This document shows positions 1 through 8,657 of a DNA stretch of 64,000 bases, in pieces. Source of the DNA: Haloferax sp046557615 (GTDB lineage Archaea; Halobacteriota; Halobacteria; Halobacteriales; Haloferacaceae); contig NZ_JBKIII010000001.1 of assembly GCF_046557615.1 (NCBI RefSeq), positions 186,001 to 250,000 on the forward strand, in the 5' to 3' direction. The notes under the pieces were generated by a model. The model saw nothing but the letters and a program-made list of their open reading frames with translations. It was not told the DNA's origin and made no database searches. Each line of letters starts with the position of its first letter. Position 1 is the stretch's first letter. The position numbers and the translations under genes are program-made.

Positions 1-41
1 CTGCCGGGAAATTCAAGGGCTTTGGCGTCTCACCCCCGAGT

Positions 42-1574
42 ATGAGCGACGACCTCGCCGGGCGCGTGAAAGACGTGCTCGCGGTCGACGCGGACCGGTT
101 CGAAGCACAGGCAGCGGCGGACGCTGAAGTTGTCAAGCGCGAACTGCGCGATGGCACCTTCGACAACCACCAGTCGATTATCGGACTGGAGTACGAGTTT
201 TACGCCGTTTCGGAGGCCCAGCGATACACCAACGGTGACGAGCCTTCGTACGCACTGACGCGGGTTCCTCGGCGGATGCTCGAACTCATGGGTTTCGAAA
301 AGGAACTCGGCTTGCACAACGCCGAGATGACGACGAGCCCCCAACCGCTGAGTGCGCACGGCCTTCGCGCACAGGAATCAGAGGTTCGCGCCCGGCTACA
401 GGCCGCGCTCGATTGCGCTTCCGCAGAGGGAATGCGTCTCGTCTCCGACGGTATGTGGACGATTCCACCGACCGGCGAGACCGCAGGCGAGTATCTCACC
501 AACTCCATCTCCGACGACGGAGTGCGCCTCGCCACCAACATGACCGACTCGATGCGGTATCACGCGATGGCGAACAGTGAGACTGCGCCGGAGTCGTTCA
601 CGCTGGAGGCACCGCACGTCTCGCTCGATGCTGACACGGTGATGCCCGAGGCGCTCATCACGTCCATCCAGCCACACTATCAGGTCTCTCACGCCGTGGA
701 CCTGCCGCTGTTCTTCAACTACGCACTTCGAGCGGCCGGACCGCTGCTCGCACTCGGCGTCAACTCGCCGTTCTTCCCTGCCGACCTCTACGACGAGGAC
801 GCGACCGCCGAGGATATCCTCGAAGACGGCTGGGACGAACATCGTATCGCTGTCTTCGAGACCGTCCTCAACTCCGGTGGTCACGAGAAAGTAACCTTCC
901 CCGACGACCTCGACACCATCGAGGATGCTGTCGAACGCGTCGCGGTCGATTCGACGCTCGTCCCCATGTCGGTCGGTCGCGGTGACCGCTTCGACGACGA
1001 GTTCGCAACCCTGCGCCGCAAACACGGAACCTACTGGAGATGGGTTCGCCCGGTCTTCGACGGCGCATCGCGCTCGTCGGCGAACGCCCGCATCGAGTTC
1101 CGCCCCATCGCCGCCCAGCCGACCGTCCGTGACTCTGTGGCCTTCCAAGCCGCCTTCGCGGGTCTGATGGAACGCCTGCCGCGACAGGACCACCCGGTCA
1201 TCAACCTCGACTGGGAGACGGCAGACGAGAACTTCTACGCCGCCATGCGTGACGGCCTCGACGCCGACCTCTCGTGGATAGACGAAGACGGCAACGAAGT
1301 CAGCGGCATCAATATGTACCAAGACCTGCTCGTCCACGCCCGCGACGGCCTTCGACTCGCTGGCTGTTCCGAAGAAGAGGCCAACTACTACCTCGAACCA
1401 CTCCGCAAGCGCGTCGAAACCGGCGTGACGCCCGCGGCGTGGAAACGCGCACGGGTTCGTGAACATCTGGACGATGGTGCAGATTTCGAAGACGCACTCC
1501 ACGCGATGCAGCGCGAGTACGTCGAACAACAGTCCGAAACCCTGCTCGAAGGGAGCTTTTCGGACTGGTTCTAA
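42..1574 (+). CDS. Glutamate-cysteine ligase-like (GCS2-type fold) protein
   Basis: A 510-residue protein that resembles the GCS2 / carboxylate-amine ligase family, which forms gamma-glutamyl or similar amide bonds using ATP. Seen in the sequence: an early Gly-Leu-Glu-Tyr-Glu-Phe segment (about residue 48), matching the family's Mg/ATP-binding GxExE start, and a late Ala-Arg-Ile-Glu-Phe-Arg-Pro ... Ala-Gln-Pro-Thr segment (about residue 350), typical of the C-terminal substrate/ATP site. The composition is strongly acidic. The ATG at 42 is the first in frame. The true substrate is not evident: it could be a paralogue of the haloarchaeal gamma-glutamylcysteine ligase GshA or a different ligase. 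No operon partner is visible in the window. The family call is inference from motifs. Confidence 0.62.
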   Translation: MSDDLAGRVKDVLAVDADRFEAQAAADAEVVKRELRDGTFDNHQSIIGLEYEFYAVSEAQRYTNGDEPSYALTRVPRRMLELMGFEKELGLHNAEMTTSPQPLSAHGLRAQESEVRARLQAALDCASAEGMRLVSDGMWTIPPTGETAGEYLTNSISDDGVRLATNMTDSMRYHAMANSETAPESFTLEAPHVSLDADTVMPEALITSIQPHYQVSHAVDLPLFFNYALRAAGPLLALGVNSPFFPADLYDEDATAEDILEDGWDEHRIAVFETVLNSGGHEKVTFPDDLDTIEDAVERVAVDSTLVPMSVGRGDRFDDEFATLRRKHGTYWRWVRPVFDGASRSSANARIEFRPIAAQPTVRDSVAFQAAFAGLMERLPRQDHPVINLDWETADENFYAAMRDGLDADLSWIDEDGNEVSGINMYQDLLVHARDGLRLAGCSEEEANYYLEPLRKRVETGVTPAAWKRARVREHLDDGADFEDALHAMQREYVEQQSETLLEGSFSDWF

Positions 1575-1639
1575 CGTCGCCGTCCGCTCTTTCTTGTCGC
1601 CTAGGCAACAACTTTGCGATCAGAACGCGTCTGTCGTGT

Positions 1640-2020
1640 ATGATTTCTCGACGGACGCGAGCGCGCGCAGAGTTCGCTGTCGCGCTCTTCTCAGCACTCA
1701 CGATACCATACAGCCGACGGAAACTGCGGAAACTCGACGACGAAAAACGAGCGCCGACACGCTACTCACCAAAGGGTATCGCACTCGGTTCTGTGTGGCA
1801 GATTGGGTATCTCTGGTCGTACGACCGCGATATCTGGAAGATTCGAACACGACGGCGGCGGCGGTTTTTGTGCCTTCTCTTCGGTGCGGGCGTTCGACGA
1901 CTAGTGTTCCCGCGGACTGACGAATTCACCGAGGGCACTCGGTACGGACGAGTGCTTGGCATACTCTGTTACCGCTTCTGGTACGGGTTGTTGCGCCCGC
2001 TTCCGGGAACTGAAGACTAG
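1640..2020 (+). CDS. Small basic hypothetical protein
   Basis: A 126-residue open frame that follows the GCS-like gene on the same strand. It is unusual for a haloarchaeal protein because it is very basic, with an Arg run near residue 72, and has few acidic residues. It also carries hydrophobic stretches (about residues 13-20 and 76-90) and aromatic clusters near the C terminus (Tyr-Arg-Phe-Trp-Tyr), so membrane association is possible. I recognise no family. The reading is moderately uncertain because a second frame is also open across part of this stretch, but this is the only frame here with a plausible start and a hydrophobic pattern. Confidence 0.4.
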   Translation: MISRRTRARAEFAVALFSALTIPYSRRKLRKLDDEKRAPTRYSPKGIALGSVWQIGYLWSYDRDIWKIRTRRRRRFLCLLFGAGVRRLVFPRTDEFTEGTRYGRVLGILCYRFWYGLLRPLPGTED

Positions 2021-2074
2021 ACGAAAGAGTACTGCCGCTCTCGAATCACAGCGAAAACAGAGGAGAAATCGGCC

Positions 2075-2806
2075 TTATTCGAGGCCTTCGAAGTTCTGGT
2101 GGCGCGCGATGTCGACGCCGTCTTCGGTGACGACTGCGATGTTGATGCCGTTCCCGGAGGCGAGGTCACGCTCGACTGCCGAGCGGATGGCCTTCGTGGC
2201 GACCTGCTTTGCTTCGTCGATAGTTAGGTCGTCGCTGAACTCTTGTTCGAGTACACCGAGGGCGTACTGGCTACCGGAGCCGGTGACCGTGTACTCCTCT
2301 TCGAGAATCGACCCGGCGGGGTCGATGCTGTAGATGTGTGCGCCGTCTTCGTCCACGCCGCCGAGGATGGGCTGGACCACGTAGAAGCCGCCCGAGCGGA
2401 GGAAGTTGCCGACGAGTGTCGAGAGCGCGGTCATGCTCATGTTCTCGCCGCGGCGGGCCTCGTACAGGCGAACTTCTGCGCGGAGCGAACTGATGAGCGA
2501 CTGGGCGGCCGAGACGGAGCCTGCGATGGTCAGTGCGGCCGTCGGGTGGATTTCTTCGACCTTCTGCACGTCTTTCGAGGACACCATGTAGCCCAAGCTT
2601 GCGCGCATGTCGGTCGCGAGAACGACGCCTTCGGCGGTTTTGATACCGACCGTGGTCGTTCCGGTCTTCGTTTCTTTGTCACCGAGGTTCTCGGCGCGGC
2701 GCTCGGCGTGTGGGAACTCGCCGAGTTCCGGGCCGAACACATTCGAGTGGTCGCCGTTCAGCGAATCGAGACGGCCAGAGAACTCGTCGTGAGTCGGGGT
2801 ACGCAT
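2075..2806 (-). CDS. psmB: Archaeal 20S proteasome subunit beta precursor
   Basis: Catalytic beta subunit of the archaeal 20S proteasome, which cleaves unfolded or tagged proteins in the central chamber. From the chosen ATG the protein has 243 residues. A 49-residue propeptide ends at Lys-Thr-Gly, and the N-terminal nucleophile of the mature subunit is Thr50. Other Ntn-hydrolase features follow: Asp and Lys of the active site (Ala-Thr-Asp-Met-Arg-Ala, Ser-Ser-Lys-Asp) and the late Ser-Gly-Ser-Gly-Ser motif. A GTG lies five codons upstream, but the ATG ending at 2806 has an A/T-rich box (about 2827-2835) at the leaderless distance. The alpha subunit gene is not in the window. Confidence 0.96.
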   Translation of the reverse strand: MRTPTHDEFSGRLDSLNGDHSNVFGPELGEFPHAERRAENLGDKETKTGTTTVGIKTAEGVVLATDMRASLGYMVSSKDVQKVEEIHPTAALTIAGSVSAAQSLISSLRAEVRLYEARRGENMSMTALSTLVGNFLRSGGFYVVQPILGGVDEDGAHIYSIDPAGSILEEEYTVTGSGSQYALGVLEQEFSDDLTIDEAKQVATKAIRSAVERDLASGNGINIAVVTEDGVDIARHQNFEGLE

Positions 2807-2927
2807 TATCTGGGATTGCACTTCGGCGCTGATAAATGCAACCCTTCACCTCTCCATTGCCGGGGTTCCGTCGGTTGATGTCACTCAGGGCTGGCTTGAG
2901 ACGCGAGTAAAAACGCTCACTGTCGAG

Positions 2928-3101
2928 TTACTGTACAGATGCGCGTTCGTATGCGCCGCCAGTCACCTCGACGAGGCGGCGAATCGGGAGGGTAACGCCG
3001 ACGCGACGGGCGGCGAGGGCGATTGGGAGTAGGGCGATTCCAGTGGCGACCGAAAGTTGGTACGCGGCGAACAGGACTGGGCGGGTTAGGCGGTGTTTCA
3101 T
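2928..3101 (-). CDS. Small one-helix membrane protein (57 aa)
   Basis: A 57-codon frame read directly from the sequence, divergent from the DUF555 gene. It begins Met-Lys-His-Arg-Leu-Thr-Arg-Pro and has one hydrophobic segment at about residues 8-30 (Val-Leu-Phe-Ala-Ala-Tyr through Leu-Leu-Pro-Ile-Ala-Leu), flanked by basic residues on both sides. This fits a short bitopic membrane protein. An AT-rich box lies near 3140-3148 on the coding strand's upstream side, implying a short 5' leader. The family is not recognised. Similar small hydrophobic proteins are common and poorly annotated in haloarchaea. Confidence 0.5.
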   Translation of the reverse strand: MKHRLTRPVLFAAYQLSVATGIALLPIALAARRVGVTLPIRRLVEVTGGAYERASVQ

Positions 3102-3438
3102 ACCGTTGTCCTCGCCTGGGTCTCGAGTTGGGGGTGAATATAAACTTTATGCCCTCGCCTAAATTCAGATGGCGACGCAGTCTATCGTTTTTCGAAAATG
3201 AGTCTGTAACTGGTCTCATCAGACCGCAGGCGTTTCAGTTCCTATCACAAGCCGAGTGCATTAGCATAACTTATGACGATAATCGAGATGGCCTGCTGAC
3301 GCCGTGCGCGTTCATGTCCACGCGCGAAGACAGTCGGGAAAACGCGATTATTGGTCCACACAAAACGTGTCTGCAACTCTCTACCACCCGCCCGTCCGAA
3401 CCACAAGACACGAAACCCCGCGGGTGCGTAGAGTGTGT
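3102..3438. other. Intergenic region between the 57-aa gene and the DUF555 gene
   Basis: About 337 bases without a convincing gene. It holds the AT-rich box at about 3140-3148 that probably drives the minus-strand small gene, and a short perfect hairpin GGTCT-CATC-AGACC at 3212-3225. I do not see a well-placed box A for the DUF555 gene. Open frames crossing the region have no haloarchaeal codon bias. Confidence 0.5.
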
Positions 3439-3798
3439 ATGTCGAATTATCTCGTCGCTATGGAAGCGGCTTGGCTCGTCCGAGATGTCGATGGTATCGA
3501 CGACGCAATCGGTGTCGCGGTCAGCGAGGCCGGAAAGCGACTCAATCAGAAGAACAAAGAGTACGTCGAAGTCGAAATCGGTTCGACGCCGTGTCCGGCC
3601 TGCGGTGAACCGTTCGACTCTGCATTCATCGCGGCGAACACTGCGCTCGTCGGCCTGCTCCTCGAAATCAAGGTGTTCAACGCAGACGGCGAAAAACACG
3701 CCTCTCGTATCGCAAAGAGCGAAGTCGGTGGCGCACTCCGCGACGTGCCGCTCGACGTCATCGACGTACTCGAATTCGAATCCGAAGACGACGAGTAA
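3439..3798 (+). CDS. DUF555 (UPF0212) family protein
   Basis: A 119-residue protein of the archaeal DUF555/UPF0212 family, of unknown function. Recognisable features are the start Met-Ser-Asn-Tyr-Leu-Val-Ala-Met-Glu-Ala-Ala-Trp, the Cys-Pro-Ala-Cys-Gly knuckle near residue 52 followed by Glu-Pro-Phe-Asp-Ser-Ala-Phe, and the acidic C-terminal tail. The single CxxC suggests metal binding through oligomerisation, or a redox/structural pair (inference). An in-frame extension upstream of 3439 is open but lacks the acidic composition; the ATG at 3439 matches the family start. Confidence 0.88.
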   Translation: MSNYLVAMEAAWLVRDVDGIDDAIGVAVSEAGKRLNQKNKEYVEVEIGSTPCPACGEPFDSAFIAANTALVGLLLEIKVFNADGEKHASRIAKSEVGGALRDVPLDVIDVLEFESEDDE

Positions 3799-3810
3799 TC
3801 GAGGAGAAAC

Positions 3811-3841
3811 CTTTTTCATAACCGTGGGTTATTTCCACGGT
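3811..3841 (+). promoter_or_regulatory. Box A plus palindromic operator directly before the HTH-CBS gene
   Basis: An AT-rich box (about 3811-3820) lies some 22-31 nt before the ATG at 3842, the distance expected for a leaderless haloarchaeal transcript. Between box and ATG is a perfect inverted repeat, ACCGTGG (3821-3827) and CCACGGT (3835-3841) with a 7-nt spacer, ending one base before the start codon. A dimeric HTH protein bound there would cover the transcription start, so negative autoregulation is the simplest reading (inference). Confidence 0.6.
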
Positions 3842-4381
3842 ATGGAACTCCCCACGCCACAGGATTTGCGGGAACGCCGCAAATCACTCGAACTAACGCA
3901 GAGTTCGCTCGCCGATATGGCGGGCGTCTCACAGCCGCTCATCGCTCGTATCGAGGGCGGCGACGTGGACCCGCGGCTTTCGACGCTTCGTCGTATCGTC
4001 GAAGCCCTGGACGAAGCGGAGGGCCGTATCGTTCGTGCCGCGGATATCATGCACACCACCGTCGTCAGCGTCGAACCCGACGACTCCGTGCTCAACGCAC
4101 GCGATATGATGCTCGAGGCGGGCTTCTCGCAGTTGCCCGTCATCCAAGATGGTCGGCCCCTAGGCATCATCTCGAACGCCGATATTCGCCACGTACAGGA
4201 AGATAACGTCGCCGAGCGCCCGGTGAACGAAGTCATGTCCGAGAGTGTAACGACAGTCGAACCCGAGACGACGCTGGACGAAATCGGCGTCTATCTCGAC
4301 CACAACTCGGCGATTCTCGTGGTCGAAAGTGGTTCGACAGTCGGCATCATCACCGAAGCCGACATCGCCGCCCACATATAA
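3842..4381 (+). CDS. HTH (XRE)-CBS domain transcriptional regulator
   Basis: A 179-residue protein: an N-terminal XRE-type helix-turn-helix (about residues 8-58, with Leu-Thr-Gln-Ser-Ser-Leu-Ala-Asp-Met-Ala-Gly-Val-Ser-Gln as turn and recognition helix) fused to a tandem CBS pair (about 66-118 and 126-178). CBS pairs usually bind adenine nucleotides, so this is probably an energy- or nucleotide-responsive DNA-binding protein (inference). Each CBS unit shows the usual Pro-Val-Ile-Gln-Asp-Gly / Ile-Ile-Ser-Asn-Ala-Asp-Ile or Gly-Ile-Ile-Thr-Glu-Ala-Asp-Ile pattern. The gene is monocistronic, with convergent purM downstream and a palindrome abutting its start. Confidence 0.88.
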   Translation: MELPTPQDLRERRKSLELTQSSLADMAGVSQPLIARIEGGDVDPRLSTLRRIVEALDEAEGRIVRAADIMHTTVVSVEPDDSVLNARDMMLEAGFSQLPVIQDGRPLGIISNADIRHVQEDNVAERPVNEVMSESVTTVEPETTLDEIGVYLDHNSAILVVESGSTVGIITEADIAAHI

Positions 4382-4456
4382 CTTATTCTCAGCGACGAAC
4401 GACGACGGGCGTCTCGCCCCCTCGACCGAAAAGCAGAAGAACAGTAGTTCGCTTCG

Positions 4457-5443
4457 TTACAGCTCGAGACCGCGGATGGAAACGCCTTCGCCTTCCTCGA
4501 CGTAGCCGATGATTTTTCCGTCGGTCGATTCTGCGAGTTCTTCGGCGTTCGCTTCTGGCACGGCGGCGACAAAGCCAGTGCCCATGTTGAACGTCTTGTG
4601 CATCTCTTCGTCGGAGACGCCGCCGTTCGACTGGATGAAGTCGAAGATTGGCTGCGGTTCGAACGCGTCTTCGACCACGTAGTGGAACTCACCCATGCGT
4701 TCGAGGTTCGTCCATCCACCACCGGTGACGTGGGCAGCGGCGTTCGTCTCTGCGGCGCGCAGGTCGTCCAACAGGTAAGTGTAGAGGCGTGTCGGTTCGA
4801 GCAACGCCTCGCCGACGGTGTCGTACTCGTCGCCGTCCCACTCGTCGGTGTACTCGCCGTCGCTGGTTGCGGTCTTGCGAGCGAGGGTCAGGCCGTTCGA
4901 GTGGATTCCGGAGGAGGCGAACCCGACGAGGGCGTCTCTGGGTTCGGCTTCACCGGGGAACAGTGCGTCTTTGTCCGCGAGTCCGGCGCAGGTTCCGGCG
5001 AGGTCGAGACCGTTGATGACTTCGGGCATGACGGCAGTTTCGCCGCCGACGAGTTCGATATCTGCCTCGTCAGCGCCCGCGTTGAGGCCTTGTCCGACCT
5101 GTTCGGCGAATCGCTCGTCGGGTTCGTCGACCGCGAGGTAGTCCACGAATGCGACGGGGCGAACACCAGCCGCAACGAGGTCGTTCGCGTTCATCGCGAT
5201 GCAGTCGATACCCACTGTGGAGTAGTCCTCTAGGGCTTCGGCGACGAGGAGCTTCGTGCCCACACCGTCGGTCGCAAGCCCGAGATAGCGGTCACCGATG
5301 TCGAGGAGCCCCGCGTAGTCGCCCGAGCCACCACCGATTTGCGCGACGAGCGCCGCGGTTGCGGCCTCGCTCGCCTCGATATCGACACCCGCGTCCGCGT
5401 AGGTCATCCCCTCGGAACCGTCCTCGGAGCCGTTGTTCGTCAT
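4457..5443 (-). CDS. purM: Phosphoribosylformylglycinamidine cyclo-ligase
   Basis: AIR synthetase, step five of de novo purine synthesis: it converts FGAM to AIR with ATP in the cytoplasm. From the chosen ATG the protein has 328 residues, close to the family length. It shows Tyr-Ala-Asp-Ala-Gly-Val-Asp near the N terminus, the Thr-Asp-Gly-Val-Gly-Thr-Lys nucleotide loop, the Gly-Gly-Glu-Thr-Ala motif, Ser-Ser-Gly-Ile-His-Ser-Asn-Gly, and the late Asn-Met-Gly-Thr-Gly segment. An upstream extension is open but is not acidic. The ATG ending at 5443 has an A/T box (about 5467-5476) at the leaderless distance. It stands alone and convergent with the HTH-CBS gene. Confidence 0.95.
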   Translation of the reverse strand: MTNNGSEDGSEGMTYADAGVDIEASEAATAALVAQIGGGSGDYAGLLDIGDRYLGLATDGVGTKLLVAEALEDYSTVGIDCIAMNANDLVAAGVRPVAFVDYLAVDEPDERFAEQVGQGLNAGADEADIELVGGETAVMPEVINGLDLAGTCAGLADKDALFPGEAEPRDALVGFASSGIHSNGLTLARKTATSDGEYTDEWDGDEYDTVGEALLEPTRLYTYLLDDLRAAETNAAAHVTGGGWTNLERMGEFHYVVEDAFEPQPIFDFIQSNGGVSDEEMHKTFNMGTGFVAAVPEANAEELAESTDGKIIGYVEEGEGVSIRGLEL

Positions 5444-5867
5444 GTTCGTGTACGAGTTTGGGCACACTATAAAACTACATGGTACAAAATATGCAAGTTC
5501 GTGGATGTGTCTGTGCGGGACATCGGTTTTCTGGAATTTGGTGCTATGTCCTTTAGTAGACACTGCCAACTATTTCGCCGTGCGCGTTACACGGTTGTTT
5601 CTCCCCACGAGAGTGGCAGTATTCTCCTCCTATTTGGTGTTCGTTCGGTGCGACGGAACTGCATATCCGGTCGATTTCACCGCATATCTCAAAAACGTCT
5701 CAGAATACTCGATAAACTTTCTAAGCAATTCTGAAGAATTTATAAAACGTCTTGAAACCGAAAACGGCGGTTTTGAAGCGTTTAGATGGGGTCTGAATGA
5801 TGCGAAAAACGAGCGAAATCATCGTAACGCTCTGTCCGTTATATGTGACATCCTGTTGTAAGAGAAG
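5444..5867. other. AT-rich gene-free region upstream of purM
   Basis: About 424 bases with lower GC than the flanking genes. It contains the purM promoter at its left end and an A/T box (about 5839-5845) for the small membrane protein at its right end. One plus-strand frame stays open for over 100 codons, but its composition (Cys, Phe and Asn rich, few acids) is not haloarchaeal. A hairpin-like imperfect repeat lies at 5751-5778. I see no tRNA-like fold. Confidence 0.55.
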
Positions 5868-6098
5868 ATGACGATGTCCGGAGTTCCCTCCACCACCGAC
5901 TCACTCGCATCGGCACTCAGTCGAACTGCGTTTGCCCCAGTACAGGTCGTTGCCTTCTGGTCAGCAATTGCCCTGCCACTCGCGTACCTGCCCCTGCTCG
6001 CTGGTGGCCTCGCGGCGGGCGAACTCTCACTGTTCGTCGGCCTGCTCGCTGTCCACGCCGCTGCACTCGTTATCGGCCGCGACCACGCGCAAGACTAA
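5868..6098 (+). CDS. Small two-helix membrane protein
   Basis: A 76-residue protein with two predicted transmembrane helices (about residues 22-45 and 51-69) joined by a short Gly-rich turn, and a polar Ser/Thr-rich N terminus. It ends with charged Gly-Arg-Asp-His-Ala-Gln-Asp. The first ATG (5868) is preceded by an A/T box at 5839-5845, about 23-29 nt upstream; a second ATG two codons later is possible. No family is recognised, and the neighbours give no functional hint. Confidence 0.62.
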   Translation: MTMSGVPSTTDSLASALSRTAFAPVQVVAFWSAIALPLAYLPLLAGGLAAGELSLFVGLLAVHAAALVIGRDHAQD

Positions 6099-6344
6099 CC
6101 CCTCCGACGTCGTCCGGGTTCCCACACCCACAACTCCCACCCACCCTGCAATACCCATCCCCTGCGACTCCCACACGTGGCATTGCCACAGAACCGCACT
6201 CCACTCGTCCCCCGCTGCCCATCCTCCCCCTCACTTCAACTCCTCTGAGTCGGCGCTGTCGTCTCACCTATCGCTCTTCATCCTGTGATTCTCTAATCGA
6301 CTCGCTGGCCGACTAGGTTACTGAAAAGCAGTCCTCGGTGTCCG

Positions 6345-6968
6345 TCAGATACCGACGAACAGCACCAAGAGGACGGTGAGTGCGGCCGACAGTGCGAATA
6401 CACCCGCGAAGACCGTCTTACTCCACGAGATTACGGTTCGGCCGTCGAGCGAGGCAATCGGGAGCATGTTGAACGCCGCGAGGAAGGCGTTGATGACCAA
6501 CCCGCGCGAGCCGACGAGTTCGACGATACCCGAATTGAGGACGAGACCAGCGAGGAAGATGGGAACGAACACGACGACGAGTGCGAGATTCATCGCCGGA
6601 CCTGCGAGTGCGATCAAGCCGTGTTCGCGCTCGGTGAGCATTCCTCGATGGTAGACTGCACCGGGTGCGGCGAAGATGAACCCGACGAGTGCGCTCATAA
6701 TCGCAACGCCCAGCATGCCGTAGTCGGCGCGGAACTCGGCGACTTGGCCGAATCTGATGGCGACGACCTTGTGTGCGACTTCGTGGAGCAAGAACGCCAC
6801 ACCGGCGGTGAGCAGACTCACGAGCAGTGCTAGGCCGAACTGCCCCGACCCGAGCAGGAAGATCGCTCGCTGTCCACCTCCCGCGAAGAAGATAGCGAAG
6901 GCGATGCTCAGCGCAATCCACGCGATTGCGAGGTCACGAAGCTCGTGGGAAGAGAATTCGATGTTCAT
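6345..6968 (-). CDS. Site-2 protease family (M50) intramembrane metalloprotease
   Basis: A 207-residue polytopic membrane protein of the M50/S2P family, which cleaves substrates within the membrane. The zinc site His-Glu-Val-Ala-His (His62, Glu63, His66) lies in a hydrophobic helix, and the third ligand motif appears as Asn-Met-Leu-Pro-Ile-Ala-Ser-Leu-Asp-Gly near residue 170. It is a minimal S2P: no PDZ or CBS domain is attached. Its start codon overlaps the stop of the upstream TraB-family gene (ATGA-type), so the two are probably co-translated. Its substrate is unknown; membrane quality control with the TraB partner is one possibility (inference). Confidence 0.88.
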   Translation of the reverse strand: MNIEFSSHELRDLAIAWIALSIAFAIFFAGGGQRAIFLLGSGQFGLALLVSLLTAGVAFLLHEVAHKVVAIRFGQVAEFRADYGMLGVAIMSALVGFIFAAPGAVYHRGMLTEREHGLIALAGPAMNLALVVVFVPIFLAGLVLNSGIVELVGSRGLVINAFLAAFNMLPIASLDGRTVISWSKTVFAGVFALSAALTVLLVLFVGI

Positions 6969-8635
6969 GTGAGGGTACTCCAGATGAGGTCCGCGCTGTT
7001 TACCGCGCCGTCGAGCATGAGCGAGGTGACACCCGAGACGCCGCCGAGGTCAGCGGCGATGACGGGCAGAACGTAGGTCACGAAGAGGAAGCTCGCAATC
7101 ATGCTGCCGATGTTGGCCGCCGCGACGACCATGATGAGTTTGAAAAGCGGCACGTCGAACAGTTCTTTGACCAGTTCGACGATGGGTGTCTCTTCGTCCG
7201 AGAGGATGCGATTGAGCGTCCCGATATCGCCGACGTTGACCGGCGTATGTCGGAGTTCGACGTATCCAGTGAACCACCCCGGTGCGAGAAGCGGATTGAT
7301 AGAGGTCATCCACGCGACCAGTCCGCCGACGAGGGCGGAGGTCCACCGCGCTCCGGCGAGTTTCGCCATCCCGAAGGTGAAGATACCGTTGATGAGGAAC
7401 CACGCGCCGAAGATGGTCAAGAGGCGTTCGTTGCCGACGCCCGCCATCGCCAAGAGGACGAAGAAGGCGACGAAGACGACCGTAATTCCGTAGCCGACGA
7501 GTTTCCCCCACGGGAAGCCGTCTTTCTCGGCGACACCGACTAAGGACTCCATCGGTGGCAACGTCTCCGGATTGGCGAGATAGCGTTCGATACCGGCTTT
7601 GTGGCCTGCGCCGACGATTGCGACGACGTTCCGGCCACTCTGTCGAAGTGCGACGAGTTGGTGGGCGATGAAGGCGTCTCGTTCGTCGATGAGCGCCTCT
7701 GCGCCACCGGGGCTAAACCGGCGGAACTCTTCCATCATGGCGCTCACCACGTCGCCGTCGGTGAGTTCGGACATGTCGAACTCTTCCATCTCCTCGGGCG
7801 CTTCGAACAGGCCCAAGACGTTCAGGAGTGTTCCAACGACGAGACCGGCGGCGATACCGACGCTCACGCCGATGGCGAGGCTTCCGACGATGGCCGTCCC
7901 GAGACCGCCGAGTACGGACGTGACGAGACCGGTTCCGAGTCCGAGACCGACGCCGCCGATAAGTCCGACTGCCGCACCGCCACCCAGACCGGCGACCAGT
8001 GCATCGTCGCCGTCCATGGCCGTCGCGGCGACCGAGTAGAGGAGGTACGCCGAGACTGCACCGAGCAGTGCGCCCGTGGTTGCGCGCGCGAGTACGAAGT
8101 CGGTAATGCCGACAGCGCCGCCGTAGAGACCGACGAGCGGGCCGAGGAAGACGCCGACGATGAGACCGAAGATGATGCCGACGCCGCGGGCATCGGCCAC
8201 ACCGAAGACGAGGTCACCGGCCATGCGGAGTTTCTCCATCGTCCCCATCCGTCGCCAGAAGCGTTGGATGGTGGTCTGGATGTCGCGGTCGACGAGTGCG
8301 ACATCTATCTCTTCTTCTTCGGCGGTTTCGACTGCGGCGAGCATGTCTGCGCCGGGTTGGACATCGAACTTGTCTCCCATCCGCGACTGGACATACGAGA
8401 GCATCCAGTAGGCGATAAATTGGAAGACGGTGTTGCCGCGGAGGAGGTCACGCGCCTCGATATCGTCGGGTGTACCACCCTTCAACTGTCGGAAGCGCCC
8501 CTCGTCGAGTTCGACCGCGACCATATCCGGTTGTTCCTCGCGGATGGTCGCTTCGACCTCGCGGACGCTATCTTGTGAGACGTGGGCAGTGCCGACGACT
8601 CGGACGCGTCCCTCGTCGGGCGACGAATCGTTCAT
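6965..8635 (-). CDS. TraB family membrane protein
   Basis: A 556-residue TraB/PrgY-type protein. The N-terminal domain starts Val-Arg-Val-Val-Gly-Thr-Ala-His-Val-Ser (about residues 11-20) with Val-Ala-Val-Glu-Leu-Asp-Glu-Gly-Arg, the conserved GTAH and ELD/E motifs of the family. Long Gly/Ala/Val-rich segments from about 140 to 260 and several hydrophobic helices beyond residue 370 indicate many membrane spans. The family is linked to pheromone shutdown in enterococci, and its GxxH/ExxE core resembles TIKI-type metalloproteases. It overlaps the M50 protease gene by four bases. A single A/T box lies midway to the divergent glycerate kinase gene. Confidence 0.88.
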   Translation of the reverse strand: MNDSSPDEGRVRVVGTAHVSQDSVREVEATIREEQPDMVAVELDEGRFRQLKGGTPDDIEARDLLRGNTVFQFIAYWMLSYVQSRMGDKFDVQPGADMLAAVETAEEEEIDVALVDRDIQTTIQRFWRRMGTMEKLRMAGDLVFGVADARGVGIIFGLIVGVFLGPLVGLYGGAVGITDFVLARATTGALLGAVSAYLLYSVAATAMDGDDALVAGLGGGAAVGLIGGVGLGLGTGLVTSVLGGLGTAIVGSLAIGVSVGIAAGLVVGTLLNVLGLFEAPEEMEEFDMSELTDGDVVSAMMEEFRRFSPGGAEALIDERDAFIAHQLVALRQSGRNVVAIVGAGHKAGIERYLANPETLPPMESLVGVAEKDGFPWGKLVGYGITVVFVAFFVLLAMAGVGNERLLTIFGAWFLINGIFTFGMAKLAGARWTSALVGGLVAWMTSINPLLAPGWFTGYVELRHTPVNVGDIGTLNRILSDEETPIVELVKELFDVPLFKLIMVVAAANIGSMIASFLFVTYVLPVIAADLGGVSGVTSLMLDGAVNSADLIWSTLT

Positions 8636-8657
8636 CGCCGGGAGTACCGGCCCACGG

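Noticed and set aside
5433..5861. A 142-codon plus-strand frame in the purM upstream region
   Set aside because: Composition (Phe, Cys, Asn, Tyr rich, few acids) does not fit a haloarchaeal protein, and it overlaps the purM promoter and start.
6099..6344. C-rich stretch with repeated CCCAC-like words, considered as a repeat array
   Set aside because: The words are irregular in spacing and sequence, with no true direct repeat or CRISPR-like spacing.
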